Assembly (NCBI GenBank): GCA_024760905.1
Contig: CM045735.1
Coordinates: 7,652,161 to 7,716,160 of the forward strand
Origin: Plotosus lineatus
Taxonomy: Eukaryota; Chordata; Actinopteri; Siluriformes; Plotosidae
Direction: 5' to 3'
DNA length: 64,000 nucleotides
Position numbers and translations under genes: made by a program. The notes beneath the pieces are model-generated. The model was not told the origin of the DNA and did no database searches. It saw nothing but the letters and a program-made list of their open reading frames with translations. This document shows, in pieces, positions 47,098 to 55,890 of the stretch (its first letter is position 1; the number at the start of each line of letters is the position of its first letter).

Positions 47098-47128
<31 letters not shown>

Positions 47129-47176
47129 TTATATATATATATATATAATATATGTATGTATGTATATATGTGTATA

Positions 47177-47222
<46 letters not shown>

Positions 47223-47296
47223 CACATATATACATACATATATATACGTATACATACATATACACACACATATACATACATATACACATACATACA

Positions 47297-47359
<63 letters not shown>

Positions 47360-47418
47360 CATACATACATACACACACACACGTACATACATACACACAC
47401 ACGTACATACACACACAC
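47091..47418. repeat. CA/TA microsatellite beside dck exon 4
   Basis: About 330 bases of TA, CATA and CACA units end only about 25 bases from the exon 4 donor on the minus strand. Confidence 0.93.
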
Positions 47419-47442
47419 AACACATCAAAAACAATATTATAC

Positions 47443-47590
47443 CTCAGGATCTGCCCGCAAATAGATCATGGCATCAAGTTCGAGTTCAGACTTGAATTGG
47501 GTGTACAGCCATGTATGAAAGTCTTGATAGATGGCAAACTCAGTCTCAGTCAGGTCTCCAGACTCATACAAGTTTGAAGCAAAAATATAT
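47443..47590 (-). CDS. dck: dck exon 4
   Basis: This is a 148-nt exon with acceptor TTTTTGCAG and donor GTATAA. It completes the Arg of SDR and encodes [20 protein letters not shown], then [12 protein letters not shown] and [14 protein letters not shown]. Human dCK has [20 protein letters not shown] at the same place. The segment includes the hydrophobic strand LDAMIYL before the P-E helix. The total coding length through this exon is exactly 184 codons. Confidence 0.96.
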
Positions 47591-47696
47591 CTGCAAAAAT
47601 ATGATCATTCGCTTCAATCTCCGCTATCAGTGCATTAAATATATATGAAAGGGTTTAAGCTACAACATAGACTCCTTCCTTTCATTCACTAAGTAC

Positions 47697-47890
47697 CTGT
47701 CACTGTACACAGAGCGCTCGAGGAACTGAACCGGATGCTCCGCCTGTTGCAATTTGGGAGAGACGGGCTGAAGCATGCTACGAATACGGCTTAAGCAAGC
47801 ATAGGTCTGAAAGGTGTAGGACCAGCGGCTCGGCTTGTCATACAACATCTGCAGCAGGTTGCCTCCACTTTTCTGTGATGAAGTCAGCTC
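47697..47890 (-). CDS. dck: dck exon 3
   Basis: This is a 194-nt exon, acceptor CTCTCTAG, donor GTACTT. It encodes [40 protein letters not shown], then [10 protein letters not shown] and two bases of Arg. It contains the substrate-side motif [15 protein letters not shown] and the ERS motif ([10 protein letters not shown]), whose Glu-Arg and Asp-Arg residues in this family bind and activate the deoxynucleoside. Both are conserved, so a working kinase is expected. Confidence 0.97.
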
Positions 47891-48002
47891 CTAGAGAGAG
47901 CAAGACCATTGTAGTTACACTTACACAAAAGGAATACAGTACAAATAGTAAAAAAAAAAAAAACCCCAAAAACAACAGGGAAAAACCTGTAGAATTTCAT
48001 AC

Positions 48003-48118
48003 CTCAAACTCAGTCTCTGTATTCTGAACATTGCACCACTTGCCAATGGGCTCTGGGATCACGTTCCATTCCTCTGATTCTCGTTCCAACAACCGCACAA
48101 GGGTCGACTTGCCAGCAG
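48003..48118 (-). CDS. dck: dck exon 2
   Basis: This is a 116-nt exon (acceptor TTTTTTAATAG, donor GTATGA). It encodes [20 protein letters not shown], then [19 protein letters not shown]. With exon 1 it completes the P-loop GNIAAGKST that binds the phosphate donor. [11 protein letters not shown] matches the vertebrate PEPVARWCNVQ segment that contributes the catalytic Glu. Exon phases fit (1 in, 0 out). Confidence 0.97.
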
Positions 48119-48402
48119 CTATTAAAAAACAAAATAATAATAATAATATGATGTATAATTATTTAATATGAAATTCTTGATAATGAAGGCACACAAGTCA
48201 CTGGACAGAGAGCAAACAAACGCAGATCAGACTGCACGGGTGGGGTTTAGGAACATCGTGTGATAAGTTCAGTTGACCAAACTTAAAACAAGCTCACACA
48301 CCAGTCTCTCGCATTCGGGATTTATTTCGTTTTTTTCCTTTTCTTTTCTTTTTAACTGAAGGTAAGACATTACAGGAAACAACAATCTTGGTAACATTAA
48401 TG

Positions 48403-48748
48403 TCTTTCTTTCGGCTTTTTCCCTTTTACTCGAGAGTTGCCACAGCGAATCATCTGATTCGCACATTTGATTTGGCAGAGGTTTTTACGTCGGATGCCCT
48501 TCCTGTCACAACCCTTTTTAGCAAGGGACAGAAACACGCTGACGACTTTGCAGCTACTCTTTACGAATGTCAGCAATGGTTCTTTTACATGCCTCTCACC
48601 ATAGACAGTGAGAGACATGGCCCGCCTTTGATAACCCAGTTAGCTGCACTGGGGGGGGACAGTGACAACCTTGTGGAGAGTGGGACTCGAACCCCCAACC
48701 TTTGGATCAGCGATCCAGCGCCCTATACCACCTCGACCACCACTGCCC
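48403..48748 (-). mobile_element. tRNA-derived SINE, family A (copy 4), dck intron 1
   Basis: Reverse oriented, with tail complement CTTTCGGCTTTTTCCC and head complement CCACTGCCC. A 21-bp target duplication with two differences flanks it (48382-48402, starting ACAATCTTGG, and 48749-48769, starting ACAATTGTGG). Confidence 0.9.
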
Positions 48749-48944
48749 ACAATTGTGGTAACATTAATGATTTTTTAAAAATAAATTTAATCGAATATAT
48801 TCTTTTTTTTTAATGAAGCAATCCAACATGTTACATTATTATCATATCACATCAGAACCTTTGCCAAGTCTAAGACTTTTGGACAGTACTGTATGGCAGT
48901 ATATAGTAAACAATGCAGGTCAAAATTTGTTATTCTGGTCTGAC

Positions 48945-49445
48945 CAGGTGAAACTGGTACTGAAATGAGAGACACTGACCTTTTACATTTTCTGCAGATT
49001 TAGAAAAATTATCTCAAGTCAATAAATTCTGATACATCATTTATGAGGTGGGAGCACACAACACACCATGCAACATGAACAGGAAAATTTTGATCCTGTT
49101 TTAAGTCTGGTGCTTATTTACCAATCTTGTTGGGCATCTGTAAATTCTGTGGTTCTCATGTGGTCATTGGACCTGTGGCAAACTTAGCAGTGGCTTAACA
49201 GGATGCAAAAACAATGAGGTCTTTCTCTTGTCACAAAATTGAGCATGAAAAGGGTGTAAACTAGGAGTAGACATCCTTGATTTCAAAAACTGTGTTCACC
49301 ATCTGTACATTATTTGATACATTATCTCCCAGGCATGTACTAAAGATGTTAATGCATTGATTCACAAATAAACTTAGAGAAGAAAATATTTATTCAAGTT
49401 TGAAGTTAGGTGGATGGAAAATGTACCAATTTTATGATCAGACCC
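48945..49445 (+). repeat. unclassified repeat R, copy 2 (uninterrupted)
   Basis: This is homologous to 17584-17660, 18660-18932 and 19274-19473. It lacks both insertions and therefore shows the pre-insertion arrangement. It lies in dck intron 1 and has no coding. Confidence 0.7.
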
Positions 49446-50294
49446 CGAAACATGGCAGGTTTAAAACTTCCCCTTTAAAGGCATTTTGACATTCTGTTTC
49501 TACTCCTGTTTCTTTCCCCCATTTTGTTTTTAATTCTGACAATTTAGTAAACTATAGAATTCATTTCTAATTCAATACAGACTTTAAAATCGCCCAAAAA
49601 CATTATGTGCATTTTATTCTCCTACATCATAATAAAGTAAACATTACATTTGCAACAACAGACAATTTTAAACAAAATAGAGCTTTAATAAAAAAGATGA
49701 AGCCTCAACCTTTTTTTTTTTTTTTTTTAAAAACAAATTTATACTAAATTCTGAATCAATAATCAAGTAATGAGGAGTCAGACTCCAGGTCTTTAATCCA
49801 CACACCAGTCACCTGTCTTCAGGCTTTTATTTTATAACCTTTATATTTAACACTTGGTAATTATTAGGTTATTGTTATTTTTAAATAAATAGATTAAAAC
49901 TTGCCCGTTGTATGAATGTTTACAAATTAATTAGTGCCAATGAAGGAGTATCAAGAGAAGTCAGACAAACTCAAACTGCACCCAGGTTACTTATTCAAAG
50001 AAAAAAAGTTCCTAATATGACAATAAGAAGGAAAATATCATCGTATTTTATATAATATTGTGAGATTGTTTTGAATTTTTTTAAGCTAATGAAGTGTTAA
50101 TAAACATTAGGTGTTGATGTACTTAACCCTTCCCGCGTGTTTCTGAAGTAACTTGGCGCCAAACAAACAAGTAGCATTCATGCTAAATAGCATGTTTTAA
50201 ATAAACTAAGCACTTTATCTCCTGATTTTATTCTTTAAATCGGTTTCAGAACCTTCATCAATAATTTCAACCAACAGAAATAAGTTCAACTTAC
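49446..50294. other. dck intron 1, AT-rich sequence
   Basis: No repeat family or coding signal is recognised; a poly-T run occurs at about 49715. Confidence 0.5.
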
Positions 50295-50388
50295 CAATGT
50301 TTCCTTCTATAGAAATTTTCTTAACCCTCTTTTCAAAACTGCTGTTAAATTCAGAATCAGAGCACCTTCTCTTCGGCGGAGTTGCCAT
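50295..50388 (-). CDS. dck: dck exon 1 with start codon
   Basis: The start codon is at 50388; the exon encodes [20 protein letters not shown] then [11 protein letters not shown] and the first base of Gly, with donor GTAAGT. MATPPKR and KKISIEGNI are the signature N-terminus and first beta strand of deoxycytidine kinase. The enzyme phosphorylates deoxycytidine, deoxyadenosine and deoxyguanosine in the nucleoside salvage pathway, in cytoplasm and nucleus. All seven exons join in frame to 264 residues, close to the human 260, with no missing motif, so the gene appears intact. Confidence 0.97.
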
Positions 50389-50600
50389 GACAACAAAAAT
50401 TAACTTTTGTTGATTTTAAATTTAAAAACTAACTATAAAATTATTAAAAATTCATACGCTTGCTGCATTCAGTCTGTCAGTCAGGCGTCTGAAAGAACGC
50501 TTTGAAATAACCGCCAAACTGTTAGACAAAGGCTGGACTTCCCTGCGCCCCATACGTCACATCCGGTTGTAACACGTGCTCCCTCTGAAATAACAAGCAT
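50389..50600. promoter_or_regulatory. dck promoter region
   Basis: This is a GC-richer interval upstream of the dck start, with ATCCGGTT (ETS-like core, about 50560) and CACGTG (E-box, about 50574). No TATA box is seen. A plus-strand ATG at 50599 with an open frame suggests, weakly, a divergent gene sharing this region. Confidence 0.4.
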
Positions 50601-51440
50601 GGAAGAGGAAGTGGAGTTGAAGAATTGGATATTTCACAAAGTACACACCTTTCACTGTCCTGGTAGTTATTTTCATTCAGTTTTGGAAGCTGGATCAGTT
50701 AATTTTTTATAAAATAATAGTTTCAGTAAATGAATCATTTGCTATTTGGTATTACTGCACTATTATTCAGGTTATTTCTTGATATCAGGTGAGAAATATG
50801 GGTGTTCCTTTTCCAGAAGTTCCAGAAGTGCCTTTTCATCTCAAAGGGTGGTTGTTCAGTGGGGTGAAGGACATGGTTATGCCTGGGACATTCATGTTGT
50901 TGATCAGTCCTTGTACGTTTGCCCCGCCTTGTTCATAGGGGACGGTGCCATGCTGGAACAGGTTTTGGCTCTTTTATTTTCTGTGAATTGAATCCGTAAT
51001 GCAAATACTTTGTCCTACAAATCCATTGTGGAAAGCTGTGGGTGCTGAGGTTGCATCATAGTGATCATGTTTGCCTCATAGCAAGAAAATACTGGGCTTG
51101 CTGAGGGCGTGTCTCCATGGAGTTTGCATGGTCTCATCTTGTGTGTGTTTCCTCATTCAGTCCAAAGATATACATATTGACATAATGATATGTACATTAG
51201 GCTGATTACCTTCCCCGAGGTGTGTGTGTGTGAATAGTTGTGTGTGTTGGCCCGATGATGGACGAGTGAGCTGTTCAGTGTGTTCCCTGCCTCCACCCAG
51301 AGTCAGGTGACATCCATTCCAGTCTCCCCATGACACAAGTAGGATTCAGGATTTCAATAAAGGAATGTCCAGCAACATTGTGGATAAAGTCCACCTGTAT
51401 GACAATCTGGACCACACAAACATTTGTCCATGTTGTCGGT
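50601..51440. other. flank of dck with an old SINE-like repeat
   Basis: The repeat covers about 51050-51355 (+), with 'GTTTGCCTCATAGCAAGAAA', 'GGAGTTTGCATGGTCTCATC' and 'CCAGTCTCCCCATGACACAA'. The segment 50760-50990 is open in several frames, but no protein is recognised. Confidence 0.5.
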
Positions 51441-51735
51441 AGGTAAAGTCTGTTGGGTTTTTCCACCCGAGCCTCATGGCTCATCCCCAGTTTCCATAGC
51501 GTGAAGCGACCAGGAGTTCAACTCCCCCTGGATGGGACGCTCGTCCAGCACAGGTTACCTTCCCAGTATGTTTTTCCTGGTACCCATTTATACTGCTGGG
51601 TGAACAGAGGCACACTTGTGGTTGAGACCTTGCCCAGAGGTCTTAGCACAATGAGGGTCTCAGCTCAGTGGGATTCAAACTCACAACCTCCTGATCATGT
51701 GCGCAGCACCCTAACCACTACGGCATTGGCCCCAC
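51441..51735 (-). mobile_element. tRNA-derived SINE, family B (intact copy)
   Basis: On the minus strand the tRNA-like head is at the right end, near 51735. The tail side begins GGTAAAGTCTGTTGGG. It reads through 'GCTGGGTGAACAGAGGCACA' at about 51596, precisely where the copy at 28705-30078 carries a hAT element. Confidence 0.82.
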
Positions 51736-51882
51736 TCCATGTTGTATCTATTGCAACAAATTGGGGAAGGAGGAAGTGGTTCTGCTTTGTACGTTCTACC
51801 AAGATATGACAAATAAATTGAAGTGAAACATCTTCATTCATTTGTTTTCTGAACCGCCTAATCATCTTGCCAGGCCATTGCA

Positions 51883-52093
51883 GGGCAGAAACATGCTGAC
51901 GGCTTTGCAGCTACTCTTAACGAAAGTTAGCAATGGTTCTTTCACAATCCTCTTACTATAGACAGTGGGAGACAGGACCAGCATTTGATAACCCAGTTAG
52001 CTCCATAGGGGGCGGTACTGACAACTATTGACAGTGGAGTTTGAACCCCCAATTTTGGGATTGGTAATCCAGCACTGTGCCACCACTGCTTCC
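51883..52093 (-). repeat. SINE family A fragment, diverged
   Basis: It aligns with the middle and head of family A ('CTGACGGCTTTGCAGCTACT', 'TTTGATAACCCAGTTAGCTC') but lacks the LINE-type tail and is more decayed than the other copies. Confidence 0.75.
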
Positions 52094-52546
52094 CTTCCAA
52101 AACCAAGACATAAATGTCTCCTTATACACTAGTATATATGATATCAATACAAGCTCTCTGAGAGTGAAAACCTCCACCAAGCACAAACCTGTTGAAAATG
52201 AACATGATGTGAAAACCATAGAGAATGGCTAGTTGCACAAGGACACCCATGCCATACAGGATGGTGGTCCTTTGCAGTATTTTTATTTTAATAGTAGTCA
52301 TTTATACTGCTGGGTAGATCGAGACCTCCTTGTTGTTCAGACCTTTGCAATGACTCTTCTGCGGGTAGAGAGGCGAACAGCTCTGAACCAAATGCTGTCA
52401 ATACTTATGAACTTCTCCATGTCACACATTTATGATTCTTTTTATTCTTATTATTTACATCTATAACTATTATTATTATATATTTTTCATAATTTTATGT
52501 TTATTTTTTAAATAATTTAAGGTCCATTGCAGGATGTTGCCGGCAT

Positions 52547-52628
52547 GACGAGGTGGCCGAGTGGTTAAGGCGATGGACTGCTAATCCATTGTGCTCTGCA
52601 CGCGTGGGTTCGAATCCCATCCTCGTCG
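52547..52628 (+). tRNA. tRNA-Ser (anticodon GCU)
   Basis: This is an 82-nt gene. The acceptor stem GACGAGG pairs perfectly with CCTCGTC, with discriminator G at 52628. The A box reads GTGGCCGAGTGGTTAAGGC and the B box GGTTCGAATCC. The anticodon loop ACTGCTAAT gives GCT, reading AGC/AGU serine codons. The long variable arm (TGTGCTCTGCACGC) is the class II arm expected for tRNA-Ser. No intron. All stems pair, unlike the SINE heads, so this is a genuine gene. Confidence 0.97.
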
Positions 52629-54681
52629 AAAATACTTTTTCATGATTAAATTTTTTTTAACATAATGTTCATTTTAAAATACGACTGTCCTCTAATCTAA
52701 CTGTATTTTCTCATTTGTGCGTGTTTGTGTTCATAAAAAACTATTTATTATAATCTTTATGAGGACAGTTTATTCTTTATAGACTGTATTTTTGTTTTAA
52801 GATTTATATATATTGTTACTTTATACACTTGTAATAAAATAAAATAAAATATGAACAGTTTGGTAGAGAATTTATTTTCTTTTTCATGAATGCGTCACAA
52901 ACTTTATTACGTTTTAAATGATTTTTGCTTGCTTTTAAATGCTATTCATAGCTTTCAACACAAGGTGTCACTGTTTTTCAACATTTTAAACACACAACCA
53001 CACCGTCACCGAGCATGTCTTTGTACAGTACTCTTGGGGGAGACGACACAGCCGGGGACTCGACCCCAGGACCTTCTTGGTTTCACTTAACGTTGCATTC
53101 AATTAAAGTGCTATATTTTAGGTGCTTTTTTGCTGGGAGCAAATGTGAGCCAAGAAATTAGTGCAGGAAATATCATACTTTTTACTTTGGCTGCAAATAA
53201 CAAAGTTACCAACAACCTGAAGATAAATGCAATATGCAAACATTGGATGTTTTTTCCTTCAGGTGCTGCAAGCATTGACATAGGAGCAACACTGTGGGTG
53301 TTCATTCCAAAGCAAGAAGGTCCTGTGTTTGAGCTCAGTGCTTGGTGCGGGCGTTTCTGTGTGGAGTTTGCATGTTCTCTGTCTGCTTGAGTCCCCTATA
53401 GGTGTTCTGGTTCCCCCACAATCTAAAGACATGCAAAATCCTCCTATTATCCCTGAAGAAATAACATAGAAATGATTACTCTTCAAATAACCTGTTAACA
53501 TAGAAACATGAGCAAATTAAACTTGTACATTATAAATAGCTGATTTGCTTTAAAGTCTAAAACAGCATAAAACCCAAATCTTTTTATGCGTTACCTCAGC
53601 AAAACCCGATTAAGCCGATGATCCTTTCCAAAGGGTAAAAACTGAACATGAAGAAAATGCAGTCCTCCACCAAGTCCAGCAATTACTCACATGAACCAAA
53701 ATGTAAAAAAAAAATAATAATGAAAAAAAAAAATAATAATCCGATTTAATTCATTTTCTAAGCTGCTTAATCCTAATTAGGGTCATGGGGAGGCTGCTGC
53801 CCATATCAGCTGACTCTGGATGAGGGCCTGGTGCACCCTGGACAGCTTGCCAGACCGTTGTAGGTCAACACACATACAACCATACACACTCACATTCACA
53901 CCTATTTTGTACATTTTTGGATTGTGGGAGGAAAACAGAGTATCATTCTATTTCACGATGTTAAAAAGTCTTTTTAAAATTAAGATTTTTAAAAACATTC
54001 CTGGATCCAAAAATTGACTCAGGTCATCTCCAAAATCTGATGAATTATATCCTTTCTCTAGCACCACCTCTCGTAGAAACTAAGAATTAAATATAACCTG
54101 GCCTTAATAAAAACTTGACCCCCCCCCCCCCCCCCCAGAACCACTTAACCCTGTTGGGGTCACAGGGAGGGTGGCGTCTGTCTCAGTCGACACTGGCTAA
54201 AAGCAAGATACACCCCGTTAAACAGCTTTGTAGGCCATTGGAGGGTCAAGACACACATATTCATTCACACGCATCCACATCTCGGGGCAATTTGGAACAG
54301 CCAATTCGGTTAATGTGCACGTCTTTGGACTTTGAGGAAACCAGAGTACCTGGAAGAAACGAATGCAAGCACAGGGAGAACATGTGAAACACCTGAGCTC
54401 GGGAATCAAACCCAAGACCATGATCACAGGACAGTACAGTACTGTAAATTTAATGTTAATTACCACAATTTACTGTTGGGGGCGCTAAAAACACATATAC
54501 GTACTGTTCTTTGGAGAAAAAAAAAAAACCAATACAGGAGTACAGGCAATTTCTTCTCTTTTCAACCAGTGGAACTTCACACTAAATTTTATTGCAAATT
54601 TGAGGCATTCAGTAAATCATTTTGGTAAAATACAAATGTAGTGCATCCTCATGTTACAAATATCCAAATCCCACAGGAAAA
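52629..54681. other. intergenic with degenerate SINE-like repeats
   Basis: Old repeat pieces lie at about 53265-53440 (+), 53750-53945 (-) and 54135-54420 (-). They share 'GAACATGTGAAACACC'-like or 'GGAGTTTGCATGTTCTCTGT' segments with the copies near 59100 and 61600. A poly-C run lies at 54119-54136. No gene is seen. Confidence 0.5.
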
Positions 54682-54699
54682 CTGTACAATATACTATGT

Positions 54700-55053
54700 C
54701 TGTCTGTCTGTCTTCCTTTCGGCTTTTTCCCTTTTACTCGGGAGTCTCCACAGCGAATCATCTGATTCGCACGTTTGATTTGGCAGAGGTTTTTACGTAG
54801 GATGCCCTTCCTGTCACAACCCTTTTCGCAAGGGACAGAAACACGCTGACGACTTTGCAGCTACTCTTTACGAAAGTCAGCAATGGTTCTTTTACATGCC
54901 TCTCACCATAGACAGTGACAGACATGGCCCGCCTTTGATAACCCAGTTAGCCGCACTGGGGGGGACAGTGACAACCTTGTGGAGAGTGGGACTCGAACCC
55001 CCAACCTTTGGATCAGCGATCCAGCGCCCTATACCACTAGACCACCACTGCCC
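54700..55053 (-). mobile_element. tRNA-derived SINE, family A (copy 5)
   Basis: Reverse oriented, full length. An 18-bp target duplication with one difference flanks it: CTGTACAATATACTATGT at 54682-54699 and CTCTACAATATACTATGT at 55054-55071. Confidence 0.92.
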
Positions 55054-55071
55054 CTCTACAATATACTATGT

Positions 55072-55530
55072 TCTTCACAATAAAATGGACCAAAAGGGAT
55101 ACTTCACTGATCAAATATCACTGCTCGTAATTGATTGAAAAAAAAAAAACAAAAAACAATAATATGAGAATCAAATATGTAGTACTAAGGTGCCTGTAAA
55201 TGACCTTTCTGAATGTACATATATTCCAAAATGTTGGATGCGGTCAAAATAAAGGATCATTTAAAATGTAAAACCAATAACAGGTACGATAAAACACACA
55301 GTCAAATCTCAAAGCAAGCTTTATGTAACATCAGGACCTACAACACAGAACTCATTCCATTAGAACCTTTATATGTTCAGTGAAGTACATCTGAAATATG
55401 ACTACACTGAGATATCTTACTTTATTTTCATCTGGAAACAGATTTCTAATCTTTGTCCGCAACCCTTTTGTCAGACCAAACGCCAAACCTGGAATCCTTA
55501 AGATGCTAAAAAATACTAACAAAATACTGA
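55072..55530. other. cd93 3' flank
   Basis: No coding is recognised. A minus-strand AATAAA at 55421-55426 is a possible cd93 polyadenylation signal; if used, the 3' UTR would include the LINE fragment at 55531-55838. Confidence 0.4.
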
Positions 55531-55838
55531 ATGAGCACATCAGAGGGACAGCACATGTAAGACGTTTTGGAGACAAAGTCAGAGAGGCTAGATTGAGATG
55601 GTTTGGACATGTTCAGAGGAGGGATAGTGAGTATATTGGAAGTAGGATGCTGAGGTTGGAACTACCAGGCAGAAGGCCTAGAGGAAGACCAAAGAGATGA
55701 TTCATGGATGTGGTGAAGGAGGACATGAAGGTCGTTGGTGTAAGAGAAGAAAATGCAAAGGATAGGGTGAGATGGAGGCAGATGATTCGCTGTGGCGACC
55801 TCTGAAGGGAAAAGCCAGTCGAAAGGAGAAGAAGATGC
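55531..55838 (+). mobile_element. RTE-type LINE 3' end (copy 6)
   Basis: 5'-truncated; it encodes RGTAHVRRFGDKVREARLRW and ends GCCAGTCGAAAGGAGAAGAAG. It lies 52 bases beyond the cd93 stop codon, antisense to cd93. Confidence 0.85.
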
Positions 55839-55890
55839 AGCCAGACATGTTTGAGACGCTGCTATAGTCATGTTGTCCTGTTTAAAAGTC

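Noticed and set aside
35689..47577. Long Tyr/Ile/His/Thr open frames across microsatellites
   Set aside because: They are translations of TA and CA repeats (35690-35930, 38740-39050, 46550-46935, 46977-47577) with no other composition.
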